Assembly (NCBI RefSeq): GCF_013386165.1 | Contig: NZ_JACAOS010000015.1 | Coordinates: 124,001 to 188,000, forward strand | Source: Pseudomonas gingeri | GTDB lineage: Bacteria; Pseudomonadota; Gammaproteobacteria; Pseudomonadales; Pseudomonadaceae | Direction of reading: 5' to 3' | Length of the DNA: 64,000 nucleotides | Part shown: one piece after another, positions 36,175-45,682 of the stretch | Layout of the letters: the number at the start of each line of letters is the position of its first letter | How positions within the stretch are numbered: position 1 is the stretch's first letter | Notes under the pieces: model-generated | Database searches by the model: none | Seen by the model: the letters and a program-made list of their open reading frames with translations, nothing else | What the model was told of the DNA's origin: nothing | Made by a program: the position numbers and the translations under genes

Positions 36175-37095
36175 TCAAATCTTTCTGATCAACGTGGCAA
36201 ACAGCAGCCCCAGATTGCCACCAAGCGTCTGCCGATAGACGCCAGAACGGCGGATACCGGCGACCCGCTGGAGCAGCGATTGATCTCGGGCTGTTTTAAA
36301 AGCTGAAAGAACTTCGAGACTCTGCTTATCCAAACGATGGCTCATCACTTCCAAGGCTCGGATGTTTTTCCTGTTCCACTCATGAAAGCGCCCATGGATC
36401 ACCATCCACAACCGATAAAAGCGCGCCCACCAACCGGCATTGCTGCCCACCAGATTGCTCTTGTGCTGACGGTAGAGGGTCTTGGCATGGGGATCGTAGA
36501 AGACCACCCCACCCTCGCTGCCGGACACCAGTTGATAAGCCCACCAGTCATGGGAAACAATGGCGATATGCGGACCCGCTTCGCGGAGAATCTCCCGGGC
36601 AGCGTGATTGAACACCATCGTATTGCCGCCACCGATACTCTGTACCAGGGCATTGGCAAACTTCGGTGGCTGAGAAAATCTCGGCGACTGGCCAGCGGCG
36701 ATACCCAACTCACTGATCAATTGTGTGCGACCACAATAAAGTGCCGGGACCTGCTCCGGGACACTTTGCAGCCACATCAAGGCGGTTTCGAGTTTGTCTT
36801 CGTTCCAGATATCGTCCTGATCGGACCAGGCATAAAAGTCCGCCTGAACTTCAGCACGACAGGTCAACGAGAGAAAATTGGCCGCAAATCCCTTCTTCGG
36901 ACCAGAGAATACTTTCAGGCGCTCCGCGGGCCAGCCACTGGCACAACTGCGGACGACGTCCAGGGTTCCATCCGTAGAGCCGTCGTCGGATATCGCCAGG
37001 CTCCAATTGAAATGGCTTTGGCGCTCAAAGGAGTTGATCTGTTCGGCCAGAAAGCGCTGGCCATTATAGGTACACATCAAGATTGAGACTTTCAA
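36175..37095 (-). CDS. Family 2 glycosyltransferase, rhamnosyltransferase-like
   Basis: A 306-residue GT-A enzyme. KVSILMCTYNGQRFLAEQIN, then AISDDGSTDGT, then FYAWSDQDDIWNEDKL are characteristic of rhamnosyltransferases of O-antigen pathways (WbbL/RfbN-like). IVSHDWWAYQLVSGSEG carries the later catalytic region. The start is probably the TTG at 37095, with GGAGGG 8 nt upstream, just before the conserved KVSIL. A GTG at 37152 would add 19 atypical residues. It is the first gene of the minus-strand cassette. The promoter should lie in 37096-37365. Confidence 0.87.
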   Translation of the reverse strand: MKVSILMCTYNGQRFLAEQINSFERQSHFNWSLAISDDGSTDGTLDVVRSCASGWPAERLKVFSGPKKGFAANFLSLTCRAEVQADFYAWSDQDDIWNEDKLETALMWLQSVPEQVPALYCGRTQLISELGIAAGQSPRFSQPPKFANALVQSIGGGNTMVFNHAAREILREAGPHIAIVSHDWWAYQLVSGSEGGVVFYDPHAKTLYRQHKSNLVGSNAGWWARFYRLWMVIHGRFHEWNRKNIRALEVMSHRLDKQSLEVLSAFKTARDQSLLQRVAGIRRSGVYRQTLGGNLGLLFATLIRKI

Positions 37096-37365
37096 TGCCC
37101 CGCCCTCCGCGAAAAGATTTTTATAAAAAATCTTCAACCGGACGACGAACACTGAAACTCGGCTTGGCAGTGATTATCAGCACTTCAGTCGGCAGCGTCT
37201 ACTGTCAGAAATGACAGGTCTGTACGAGTCCGCCTGACAATAGTAATAGTTAAACCACATCAGGATGCTTCTTATAACTATTGAGCTTCCCGTCATTCAG
37301 CCCTGAAAAATATCCCGGATGCAGGCAAAATAGCGCTCCCCCTCGCCCAGACAGGACGCTCCCCC

Positions 37366-37722
37366 ATGCAGCTCAGTACCGCCCACCTTATCGTCAACCC
37401 CTGCGATGACGAAGAAGACAACATGGCCATGCTCTGCTGCCATAGCGACAAGGGCGAGATGTTCCTGATGACCCGCTACCCCGACGAGGACGAGCTGGAG
37501 ATCACCCTCGATGGCGATCCGTCGACCCTGGACGGGGTCAAGGTCACCTTGAGCGCCACGCGCCTGCTGATCGAAATCGCCGCCGCCGATGCCGACGTCC
37601 TCAACGGCGACGATCACCTGGAGATCCAGCACCAGACCGCCGCGGCCGACCTGGCCGAAGTCGAACAAACCCTGAAAAACATTCTCGACGGCACCGGCAC
37701 CTATATCAGCGAACTGGGCTGA
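37366..37722 (+). CDS. Conserved hypothetical protein
   Basis: A 118-residue acidic protein (MQLSTAHLIVNPCDDEEDN, with later MTRYPDEDELEITLDGD and ADLAEVEQTLKNILDGTGTY). I do not recognise a domain. The predicted mix of strands and a C-terminal helix suggests a small alpha/beta fold. From memory a similar short gene lies between gdhB and the moxR operon in P. aeruginosa, which makes it a marker of the ancestral order. Confidence 0.75.
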   Translation: MQLSTAHLIVNPCDDEEDNMAMLCCHSDKGEMFLMTRYPDEDELEITLDGDPSTLDGVKVTLSATRLLIEIAAADADVLNGDDHLEIQHQTAAADLAEVEQTLKNILDGTGTYISELG

Positions 37723-37823
37723 CAGCCGATTGGCTTGAAACATCCGCGATCAGAATCGACACAAAAAAGCACGAAGAGCTGGTTTAGAGTGTCCTGGTTT
37801 TTACTTCTGATCAGGAAAGTGGC

Positions 37824-38576
37824 ATGAGTAAGTGGCTGAAAATTTCAGGGCTGGTGTTGGTGGTCGCGATACTGGCGGCGGGGTCCTGGCTGATCTGGGG
37901 GCTTGGCAAAGGTAATGCGCTTTGGCAGATCGTCAGCCAGCAATGCGTGCCCCATCAGCAGGACGCCGGGAACCCCGAGCCATGCCTGATGGTGGATCTG
38001 CAGCAGCACGTTGCCTTGCTCAAGGATCGCAAGGGCCCCCTGCACAACCTGACCATTCCGACGGACCGGATCACCGGCATCGAGAGCCCGCTGCTGTTGC
38101 AGGACAATGACTACGCCTTTTTCGCCAGCGCCTGGCAGCAACGTGGGCGCCTGTCCGCCGAAGCCGGCAAACCGATCAAGGAAGCGTTCCTCTCCCTGGC
38201 CATCAACTCGCCGTACGGCCGCTCCCAGGGCCAACTGCATATCCACCTGGCCTGCCTGCGCCCCGAGGTCTACCAACAGCTGGTCGAACACGCCCCGCAG
38301 GTTACCCGGGAATGGCAACCCCTGACAGTCAAGCTGAGAGGTCATGAGTACCTGGCAAAACGCCTGAACGGCCAGGACCTGAAACAGGAAAACCCGTTCA
38401 AAGTGCTGGGTGAGTACGCCGGCAAACAGGGCGACAGCCTGTCCTACTACGGCCTGGCGCTGGTGGTAGCGCCAGGCGGCGATCTGCTGTTGCTGGCCAA
38501 CCGTTTGAGCCTGAAGGACTTCAGCCGCGGCTCCACCGAGGAAATCCAGGACTATGGCTGCGCATTGGCCCAATAA
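37824..38576 (+). CDS. cdh: CDP-diacylglycerol diphosphatase
   Basis: A 250-residue membrane-anchored enzyme that hydrolyses CDP-diacylglycerol to phosphatidate and CMP. An N-terminal membrane anchor (about 6-26: ISGLVLVVAILAAGSWLIWG) is followed by a HIT-like domain. It has the family block INSPYGRSQGQLHIHLACLRP, where the HIH histidines are catalytic, and QQCVPHQQ/PCLMVDL near the N-terminus. Length equals E. coli Cdh (about 250). It is monocistronic, 101 nt after the hypothetical gene. Confidence 0.9.
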   Translation: MSKWLKISGLVLVVAILAAGSWLIWGLGKGNALWQIVSQQCVPHQQDAGNPEPCLMVDLQQHVALLKDRKGPLHNLTIPTDRITGIESPLLLQDNDYAFFASAWQQRGRLSAEAGKPIKEAFLSLAINSPYGRSQGQLHIHLACLRPEVYQQLVEHAPQVTREWQPLTVKLRGHEYLAKRLNGQDLKQENPFKVLGEYAGKQGDSLSYYGLALVVAPGGDLLLLANRLSLKDFSRGSTEEIQDYGCALAQ

Positions 38577-38786
38577 CCCGTAGCGCCCCTCGCCCTGCCC
38601 GGTGGAAAATCGCCAGGGCGGGGCAACTTGCAGGAGATGATTCTCAACAAGGTAAGACTTTTCCTCAAAATCCATAAAAATCCCCATAGCCGTTAGTCGC
38701 CACCGCCCCCGATGCATTAAAGTAACGCCCCCAGCCGTGACATTAATTCGAATGCCGTCGGCCACCCTCTCCAGGAACACTCATCG

Positions 38787-39746
38787 ATGGAACATCGTGA
38801 AGCGCTGCTTGCGCTGCGAACCTTTCTCTCCGCGCAGATCCTTGGCCAGGAAAAATTGGTCGAGCGCCTGCTGATCGCACTGCTGGCCGACGGTCACATG
38901 CTGGTCGAAGGCGCCCCGGGCCTGGCCAAGACCAAGGCCATCAAGGAGTTGGCCGAAGGCATCGAAGCGCAGTTCCATCGCATCCAGTTCACCCCCGACC
39001 TGCTGCCCGCCGATATCACCGGCACCGAGATCTATCGCCCGGAAACCGGCAGCTTCGTGTTCCAGCAAGGGCCGATCTTCCACAACCTGGTGCTGGCCGA
39101 CGAAATCAACCGTGCCCCGGCCAAAGTCCAGTCGGCGCTGCTCGAAGCCATGGCCGAGCGCCAGGTCAGTGTCGGGCGCAGCACCTACGACCTGTCACCG
39201 TTATTCCTGGTCATGGCGACCCAGAACCCCATCGAGCAGGAAGGCACTTACCCGTTGCCCGAAGCCCAGCTCGACCGTTTCCTGATGCACGTCAAGATCG
39301 GCTTCCCCGATGCCGCGGTGGAACGCCGCATCCTCCAGCAGGCCCGGGGTGAAGCCCTGAACGGCGAAACCAAGCCGGAGCGCCGGGTCAGCCAGCAGGC
39401 GATCTTCGCCGCCCGCAAGGAAATCCTCGGCCTGTACATGGCCGATGCGGTGGAGGAGTACCTGGTGCAACTGGTGATGGCGACCCGTACACCGGCCAAG
39501 TTCGACCCGGAAATGGCCGAGTGGATCGCCTACGGCGCCAGCCCTCGCGGTTCCATCGCCCTCGACCGTTGCGCACGGGCCCATGCCTGGCTGGCCGGGC
39601 GCGACTTCGTCAGCCCCGAGGATATCCAGGCGGTGCTGTTCGACGTGCTGCGTCACCGCATCATCCTGTCGTTCGAGGCCGAAGCCGCCGGGATCGACCA
39701 GGACCGGGTGGTGCAGCGCATCCTCGATGTCGTCGCCGTCGCCTGA
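38787..39746 (+). CDS. MoxR-family AAA+ ATPase
   Basis: A 319-residue AAA+ chaperone-like ATPase. Walker A is the MoxR variant GAPGLAKTK (residues 42-50), Walker B is LVLADEINRAP, sensor 1 is MATQNPIEQEGTYPLPEAQLD (written in part), and the lid is at the C-terminus. It probably remodels or inserts metal into a VWA partner from the same operon. First gene of a six-gene operon (to 45662) in which the genes overlap or nearly touch. A 210-nt upstream gap should hold the promoter. Confidence 0.95.
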   Translation: MEHREALLALRTFLSAQILGQEKLVERLLIALLADGHMLVEGAPGLAKTKAIKELAEGIEAQFHRIQFTPDLLPADITGTEIYRPETGSFVFQQGPIFHNLVLADEINRAPAKVQSALLEAMAERQVSVGRSTYDLSPLFLVMATQNPIEQEGTYPLPEAQLDRFLMHVKIGFPDAAVERRILQQARGEALNGETKPERRVSQQAIFAARKEILGLYMADAVEEYLVQLVMATRTPAKFDPEMAEWIAYGASPRGSIALDRCARAHAWLAGRDFVSPEDIQAVLFDVLRHRIILSFEAEAAGIDQDRVVQRILDVVAVA

Positions 39747-39754
39747 CCCGGACG

Positions 39755-40699
39755 ATGATCGCGCCCCTGCCCGCCGAGCCCGGCATCCGCACCACCCTCG
39801 CCGAACTGATCGAGATGCGCCATCGCGTGCGCGAAGTGCAGCTGTTCTCGACGCCGAGCCAGCGCAGCCCGCTGATCGGTCTGCACCACTCGAAGTTGCG
39901 CGGGCGTGGAGTCGACTTCGACCAAGTGCGGGTCTACCAGGCTGGCGACGATGTGCGCACCATCGACTGGCGCGTCACCGCGCGAACCCAGGAACCCCAT
40001 ACCAAGCTCTTTCACGAAGAACGCGAACGGCCGATCTTCATCCTGGTGGAACAAAGCCGCCAACTGTTCTTCGGCTCAGGACTGACCTTCAAGTCGGTGC
40101 TCGCCGCCCAGGCCGCGAGCCTGATCGGCTGGGCCGCCCTGGGTCACAATGACCGGGTCGGCGGCCTGGTCTATGGCGACAGCGAGCACTACGAAATCAA
40201 GCCGCGGCGCAGCAAGCAAAGCCTGCTGCAACTGCTCAACCGCCTGGTGCGGGTCAACCACTCGCTGCACACCGAAGCCGCCGCCGAGCCCAATGCCCTG
40301 GGCCTGGCGCTGATCCGCGCACGCAAGGTGCTACGCCCCGGCAGCCTGGTGATCGTGATCTGTGACGAGCGGGCCCTGAGCGATGCCGCCGAGCAACAGC
40401 TCAGCCTGCTCTCGCGCCATTGCGATCTGTTGATGCTGCCGGTCTCCGATCCCCTCGACCATGCCCTCCCCGCTGCCGGCTTGTTGCGTTTTGCCGAACG
40501 CGGCGCGCAACTGGAACTCGACACCCTCAACCTGGAACTGCGCCAGAGCTACCGCGCCCAGGGTGAAGCCCGGATTGCCCGCTGGGAGTTGCTGGCGCAG
40601 AAACTGCGGGTGCTGCTGATGCCCCTGAGCACCCAGAGCGAAATGGTCGAGCAGTTGCGCGAATACCTGAACCCGCAACGTCCGGGGAAACAGCCATGA
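39755..40699 (+). CDS. DUF58 domain protein
   Basis: A 314-residue protein with the DUF58 hallmark: LRGRGVDFDQVRVYQAGDDV, then RTIDWRVTARTQEPHTKLF, then EERERPIFILVEQS. The later half has a VWA-like fold (VLRPGSLVIVICDERAL). It typically accompanies MoxR and VWA proteins in membrane stress or complex-assembly operons. The ATG at 39755 lies 8 nt after the moxR stop. The stop overlaps the next start as ATGA. Confidence 0.93.
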   Translation: MIAPLPAEPGIRTTLAELIEMRHRVREVQLFSTPSQRSPLIGLHHSKLRGRGVDFDQVRVYQAGDDVRTIDWRVTARTQEPHTKLFHEERERPIFILVEQSRQLFFGSGLTFKSVLAAQAASLIGWAALGHNDRVGGLVYGDSEHYEIKPRRSKQSLLQLLNRLVRVNHSLHTEAAAEPNALGLALIRARKVLRPGSLVIVICDERALSDAAEQQLSLLSRHCDLLMLPVSDPLDHALPAAGLLRFAERGAQLELDTLNLELRQSYRAQGEARIARWELLAQKLRVLLMPLSTQSEMVEQLREYLNPQRPGKQP

Positions 40700-41190
40700 G
40701 CAGCCTGGAGCAACTGCAACCGCTGATCACCCCGCCGATCCAGGGTTTCTGGCCGCCGGCACCGGGCTGGTGGCTGCTGCTAGCGCTGATTCCGCTGTTG
40801 GCTGTCGGTGCGTGGTACCTGCGCCGCTTCCTGCCGGCCAAGCGTCCCGTCGCCCGCGCCGAACAGCCCCTGGACCCGGTTCGCCTGGCGGCCCTGGCGG
40901 AACTCGCGCAGTTGCCCAAACCCTACGACGGCGCCCCGGCCGGGGCCTGGTTGCAACAACTCAACGGCCTGCTCAAGCGCCTGTGCCGCAACCATTACCC
41001 CTACAGCCAGAGCCACACCCTCAATGGCCGCAAATGGCTGGCCTTCCTCGACAACCGCTGCCCGGCTGCCGGCCTGACCCGCTGGATGGTGCTGGTGGAA
41101 GGCGCCTACAAGCCCGAATGCAAGCTCGACGACAAGGCCATCGCCGGGTTGAGCCAGGCGATCGATACCTGGATCCGCAAACATGTTTGA
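40696..41190 (+). CDS. DUF4381 domain protein
   Basis: A 164-residue protein with one N-terminal membrane span (about 17-40: PAPGWWLLLALIPLLAVGAW) and a cytoplasmic helical part containing QLNGLLKRLCRNHYP and GRKWLAFLDNRCP, both typical of DUF4381. It is a usual member of the MoxR-VWA operon and overlaps its neighbours by 4 and 8 nt. Confidence 0.92.
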   Translation: MSSLEQLQPLITPPIQGFWPPAPGWWLLLALIPLLAVGAWYLRRFLPAKRPVARAEQPLDPVRLAALAELAQLPKPYDGAPAGAWLQQLNGLLKRLCRNHYPYSQSHTLNGRKWLAFLDNRCPAAGLTRWMVLVEGAYKPECKLDDKAIAGLSQAIDTWIRKHV

Positions 41191-42259
41191 GTTCGCCTGG
41201 CCCTGGCTCTTTGCCCTGCTGCCGCTGCCCTGGCTGATGCGCCTGCTGCTGCCCGTGGCCGACAGCGGCGAAGCGGCGCTGAAAGTGAGTTTTCTCGCCG
41301 ACCTGGAAAGCCTGGCCCGCCGCCGCGCCCGGGTCAGCCTGCCGAGCTGGCGCCAGCAATTGCCCCACCTCCTGCTCTGGCTGCTGTTGCTGTCCGCCGC
41401 CGCCCGTCCGCAGTGGTTGGGCGAGCCGTTGCCGGTGGCCGCCAGCGGTCGTGATCTGCTGGTGGCGGTGGACCTGTCCGGTTCCATGGAATACCCCGAC
41501 ATGCGCTGGCAGGACGAAGACATCAGCCGCCTGGGCCTGGTCCAGCACCTGCTCGGCGATTTTCTCGAACACCGCGAAGGCGATCGCGTCGGCCTGATCC
41601 TGTTCGGCAGCAAGGCCTATGTGCAGGCACCGCTGACCTTCGACCGGCGCACTGTACGCGTCTGGCTGGACGAAGCGAAAATCGGCATCGCTGGCAAGAA
41701 CACCGCCATCGGCGACGCCATCGGCCTGGCCATCAAACGCCTGCGCCAGCGTCCGGCGCAAAGTCGGGTGCTGATCCTGGTCACCGACGGTGCCAACAAC
41801 GCCGGCGAAATCGATCCGATCACCGCCGCGCAACTGGCCGCCGAAGAAAGCGTGAAAATCTACACCATCGGCATGGGCGCCGATCCGCAACAAACCGGCA
41901 CCCTGAGCATGCTCGGCCTGAACCCGAGCATGGATCTCGACGAACCGGCACTGAAGGAAATCGCCAGCATCACCGGCGGTCGCTATTTCCGTGCCCGCGA
42001 CGGCGATGAGCTGAAAACCATCAAGGAAACCCTCGACAAGCTTGAGCCCGTCGCCCAGCAGCCAACCCAGGCCCGCCCCGCTCGGGCGTTGTATCACTGG
42101 CCCCTGAGTCTCGCGCTGCTGATCAGCGTGTTGCTGGTGATCCGCGAACGCTGGCCGGACAACCTGTTGCAACGCTGGCTCGCACGCCGACAGTTCCTGC
42201 CACAGCGCCCGGAATGGCGCCAGCGCCTGGAACGCTTGCGCTTGCGGAGGCGTCGATGA
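41183..42259 (+). CDS. VWA-domain membrane protein (BatA-like)
   Basis: A 358-residue protein with two N-terminal membrane segments, a von Willebrand A domain (about 88-290) and a C-terminal span near 315-330. The metal-ion-dependent adhesion site is complete: D97-x-S99-x-S101 (AVDLSGSMEY), Thr in KNTAIGDAIG, and Asp in VTDGANNAG. It is probably the client of the MoxR ATPase and faces the periplasm. It overlaps both neighbours (8 and 4 nt). Confidence 0.93.
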   Translation: MFEFAWPWLFALLPLPWLMRLLLPVADSGEAALKVSFLADLESLARRRARVSLPSWRQQLPHLLLWLLLLSAAARPQWLGEPLPVAASGRDLLVAVDLSGSMEYPDMRWQDEDISRLGLVQHLLGDFLEHREGDRVGLILFGSKAYVQAPLTFDRRTVRVWLDEAKIGIAGKNTAIGDAIGLAIKRLRQRPAQSRVLILVTDGANNAGEIDPITAAQLAAEESVKIYTIGMGADPQQTGTLSMLGLNPSMDLDEPALKEIASITGGRYFRARDGDELKTIKETLDKLEPVAQQPTQARPARALYHWPLSLALLISVLLVIRERWPDNLLQRWLARRQFLPQRPEWRQRLERLRLRRRR

Positions 42260-44016
42260 TCGCAACCCTCTGGCCCCACTGGTTCCGCCCCGCCTGGCTG
42301 TTGGTCCTGCCGCTGCTGGGCTGGCTGCTGTGGCAACTCTGGCACCGGCAGAAACGCGCTGGCCGCTGGCAGATGATCCTGCCGACGGCTTTCCACCGGG
42401 TCCTGCTCAATGGCGGCAGCCGCAACAGCAGCAAACTGCACCTGATCGCCCTCGGCCTGGGTTGGACCCTGGCCGCCCTGGCTCTGCTCGGCCCGAGCTG
42501 GCAACGGGTCGAAGAGTCCACCCAGAAACCCTTGGACCCGCTGGTGGTGCTGCTCGAACTGACGCCGGACATGCTCGCCACCGACACGCCGCCGAACCGG
42601 CTGGAACAGGCCCGCCGCAAACTCTTCGACCTGTTGCACGCCCGCAGCGACTCGCAGACGGCGATCATTGTCTACGCCGGCAGCGCCCACACGCTGGTGC
42701 CCCTGTCCGATGACCTCGGTACCAGCCGCAATCTGCTGGACGCGATCAAACCTTCGATCATGCCCGAAGAAGGTCATCGCGCCGACCTCGCGGTGAAAAA
42801 GGCCCTGACCCTGCTCGAACGTGGATCCCTCGGCGAAGGTCGCTTGCTGTTGATCGGCTCGTCCCTCAGCGAAGAAGAGCGCCAAGGTATCCGCCAGGCC
42901 CTCGAGGGCAAGCCCCACAGCCTGCTGATCCTCGGGGTCGGCACCCGTGATGGCGCACCGGTGGCCCAGGAGAACGGCGGTTTCCTCAAGGACGCCCAGG
43001 GCTCCATCCTGGTCCCCCATCTCGATAGCCAGAGCCTGAAGGACTTCGCCGGCGAAATCGGTGGTCGCTACCGCCAGGCCCGCCTGGACGACAGCGACCT
43101 GCGCAGCCTCGGCCTACTGGACGGCCCGCGCCACCTGCGCAAGGACGGCCAGACCGTGCAGCTCGACAGCTGGGCCGACCAGGGTTACTGGCTGCTGCTG
43201 CCGCTCCTGCTGCTGGCCGCCTGCGCCGGACGCCGTGGCTGGCTGTTCTGCCTGCCACTGTTCTTCCTGTTCCCGCAGCCGAGCCAAGCCTTTGAGCTGA
43301 CCGACCTGTGGTTGCGGCCGGACCAGCAGGGCCAACAGTTGCTCGAGCAAAAACATCCGCTCGAAGCGGCGGAACATTTCGAAGACCCGCAATGGCAAGG
43401 CCTCGCGCTGTATGAGGCCGGCGATTACAGCGCCGCCGCGAAGAAGTTTGCCGAAGGCGACGATGCCAACGCCCACTACAATCGTGGCAATGCCCTGGCC
43501 CGCAGTGGTGAACTGGAGGCCGCGCTGGACGCCTACGAACAGGCCTTGGAACGCCAGCCGGACTTGCGACCGGCCTTGCAGAACCGGACACTGGTGGAAG
43601 AACTGCTCAGGGAAAAAAAGGCCGCGACACCGGCTGAGCCGAGCAAGACCACCGACCCCGCTGAAACCGGCACCGAACAAAGCGCGGCACAATCGGCTCC
43701 GGCCGGCACCAGTTCGTCCAGCACCGCCGCGGCCGAATCCGCGCCCCAGGAGCAGAACCCACCGAGCGGCAATCAACCGCCCGATGCCCAGGCCAGCCAG
43801 GCGGGCAATCAGCCGGGCGGCAATGACGTACCGGGCAGCGAACTGGGCGACGAACAGACCACCCACCCGCCCTTGCGGGCCGCCGCCGAGATCATCGACG
43901 GTGAACGCCATCAGGCGTTGGAACAATGGCTGCGGCAGATCCCCGATGATCCGGGAGAACTGCTGCGGCGTAAATTCTGGTACGAACAACAGCTCCATCA
44001 GGACAAGACCCGATGA
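42256..44016 (+). CDS. VWA and TPR domain protein (BatB/BatC-like fusion) with degenerate MIDAS
   Basis: A 586-residue protein. It has an N-terminal membrane segment, a VWA domain whose first metal motif reads LELTPDM instead of DxSxS, a membrane span near 315-345 followed by FPQPSQAFELT, and TPR repeats at about 380-470 (YEAGDYSAAAKKFAEGDDAN, HYNRGNALARSGELEAALDA). A low-complexity Ser/Ala/Pro/Gln region (about 460-545) comes before a short conserved end. The ATG at 42256 overlaps the previous stop as ATGA. The fusion joins the roles of BatB and BatC of other bacteria. Confidence 0.9.
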   Translation: MIATLWPHWFRPAWLLVLPLLGWLLWQLWHRQKRAGRWQMILPTAFHRVLLNGGSRNSSKLHLIALGLGWTLAALALLGPSWQRVEESTQKPLDPLVVLLELTPDMLATDTPPNRLEQARRKLFDLLHARSDSQTAIIVYAGSAHTLVPLSDDLGTSRNLLDAIKPSIMPEEGHRADLAVKKALTLLERGSLGEGRLLLIGSSLSEEERQGIRQALEGKPHSLLILGVGTRDGAPVAQENGGFLKDAQGSILVPHLDSQSLKDFAGEIGGRYRQARLDDSDLRSLGLLDGPRHLRKDGQTVQLDSWADQGYWLLLPLLLLAACAGRRGWLFCLPLFFLFPQPSQAFELTDLWLRPDQQGQQLLEQKHPLEAAEHFEDPQWQGLALYEAGDYSAAAKKFAEGDDANAHYNRGNALARSGELEAALDAYEQALERQPDLRPALQNRTLVEELLREKKAATPAEPSKTTDPAETGTEQSAAQSAPAGTSSSSTAAAESAPQEQNPPSGNQPPDAQASQAGNQPGGNDVPGSELGDEQTTHPPLRAAAEIIDGERHQALEQWLRQIPDDPGELLRRKFWYEQQLHQDKTR

Positions 44017-45662
44017 CCCTGCGCTTCTCCCTGTTCCTTACGCTGCTGCTCTGCGCCAACCTGTCGGCCCATGCCGAGGGCTTGCTGGCCAGCGTCGACC
44101 GCACGCGCCTGAACTCCGGCGAGTCGGTGGAGCTGACCCTCGAATCGAAGGATGTCACCCAGTTCGGCAAACCCGACCTGACGCCACTGGACGCGCAGTT
44201 CGAAGTGCGCGGCACCCGCCAGGTCAACCAACTGACCAGCCTGGGCGGCGAGAGCCAGGCCACCACGCGCTGGATCGTCACGGTGACGCCGAAAGAAAAC
44301 GGCAGCGTGGTGATTCCCCCCCTGCACCTGGGCGAACTCAGCAGCGAACCGATCACCCTGCAGATCGTGCAAGGCGAAGAGCAGGCCGTGGCCAGCAACC
44401 TGGCGCCGGTGTTCATCGAAACCAGCCTCGACCAGGACGCGGTCTACGTCCAGGCCCAGGCCGTGCTGACCCTGCGTATCTATCACTCGGTGTCGCTGTA
44501 TGACGACAGCAGCCTCACCCCGTTGCAGATCCCCGACGCCCGCATAGAACAGCTGGGCGAGTCGCGCACTTACGAAAAGCTGATCAATGGCGTGCGTCAT
44601 GGTGTGATCGAATGGCGTTATGCGATCTATCCGCAGCACAGCGGCGAACTGGCGATCCCCGTGCAGGTATTCAGCGCCACCCTGGTGGACGCCCAGCCGA
44701 ATCAGGTGCAGGGCCAGGTGCCCCAGGCCGCCAAACCCGGCAAATTGATGCGTGTCAGCTCCACGCCGATACTCCTGCAAGTCAAGCCGCAGCCCGCCAC
44801 CTGGCCGGCCGACGCCCCCTGGTTGCCGGCCCGCAGCCTGAGCCTCAGCGAAAGCTGGAACCCGGAACCGGATCACAGCCAGGTCGGCGACTCCCTGACC
44901 CGCAGCCTGACCGTCAAGGCCGAAGGACTCTCCAGCGGGCAACTGCCGCCCCTGCCGGCCACCACCCTCAATGGCTTGCGCCGCTACCCGGATCAAGCGC
45001 AACTGAGCAACCAGAACAGCGAGCGCGGCCTGATCGGCACTCGCGAGGAGCGTGAGGCCCTGGTCCCGACCCACAGCGGCAGCTTCGACCTGCCAGCGGT
45101 GGAGGTGGTCTGGTGGAACACCCACGAAGACCATCTGGAGCGCAGCAGTCTGCCGGCGCGGACCCTGCAAGTGGCGAACAACCCGAGCCTGGCGGTGGAC
45201 ACTCCGGTAAGCAGCGCGGCCAACAACGCGCCGCCCCAGCCACCGCTGCTCTGGGCCTGGAAGCTCAGCACGCTGCTCCTCGCCTGCACCACCCTGCTCG
45301 GTTTCGGCCTGTGGTGGCGGGCCCGCTCGCAACCGGCGGTGCATCGCGCCGCACAGACCGGCCCGAGCCCACGCACGCTGCTCGATGACCTCAAGCGCAC
45401 CTGCCTGGCCAACGACCCCCAGGCCACCCGCCAGGCCCTGGATGCCTGGGCCCGGCAGCAACCGGAAACCCTGGCCGACATGGCCGCGCGTTTCGTCACC
45501 CTGTCCGATGCGCTGGACGGCCTCAACGGCGCGCTCTACAGCGAAAGCGGCCTGTATTGGCAAGGTGAGGAATTGTGGCGGGCGATCCGCGCGATCCCGG
45601 TCGCCGAGCGGGTCCAGGACCCGGTCAGCGACAGCAGCCTGCCGCCGCTCTACCCCAAATAA
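44013..45662 (+). CDS. BatD-family protein
   Basis: A 549-residue exported membrane protein. A signal peptide (about 1-21, ending SAHA) is followed by a long beta-rich periplasmic region starting LLASVDRTRLNSGESVELTL, typical of BatD. There is one membrane span near 420-440 (LWAWKLSTLLLACTTLLGFGL) and a short cytoplasmic tail. It is the last gene of the MoxR-VWA operon, overlapping the previous one by 4 nt and lying 20 nt before sbcD. Confidence 0.9.
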   Translation: MTLRFSLFLTLLLCANLSAHAEGLLASVDRTRLNSGESVELTLESKDVTQFGKPDLTPLDAQFEVRGTRQVNQLTSLGGESQATTRWIVTVTPKENGSVVIPPLHLGELSSEPITLQIVQGEEQAVASNLAPVFIETSLDQDAVYVQAQAVLTLRIYHSVSLYDDSSLTPLQIPDARIEQLGESRTYEKLINGVRHGVIEWRYAIYPQHSGELAIPVQVFSATLVDAQPNQVQGQVPQAAKPGKLMRVSSTPILLQVKPQPATWPADAPWLPARSLSLSESWNPEPDHSQVGDSLTRSLTVKAEGLSSGQLPPLPATTLNGLRRYPDQAQLSNQNSERGLIGTREEREALVPTHSGSFDLPAVEVVWWNTHEDHLERSSLPARTLQVANNPSLAVDTPVSSAANNAPPQPPLLWAWKLSTLLLACTTLLGFGLWWRARSQPAVHRAAQTGPSPRTLLDDLKRTCLANDPQATRQALDAWARQQPETLADMAARFVTLSDALDGLNGALYSESGLYWQGEELWRAIRAIPVAERVQDPVSDSSLPPLYPK

Positions 45663-45682
45663 TCGATAAGTTGGAGTTTGCC

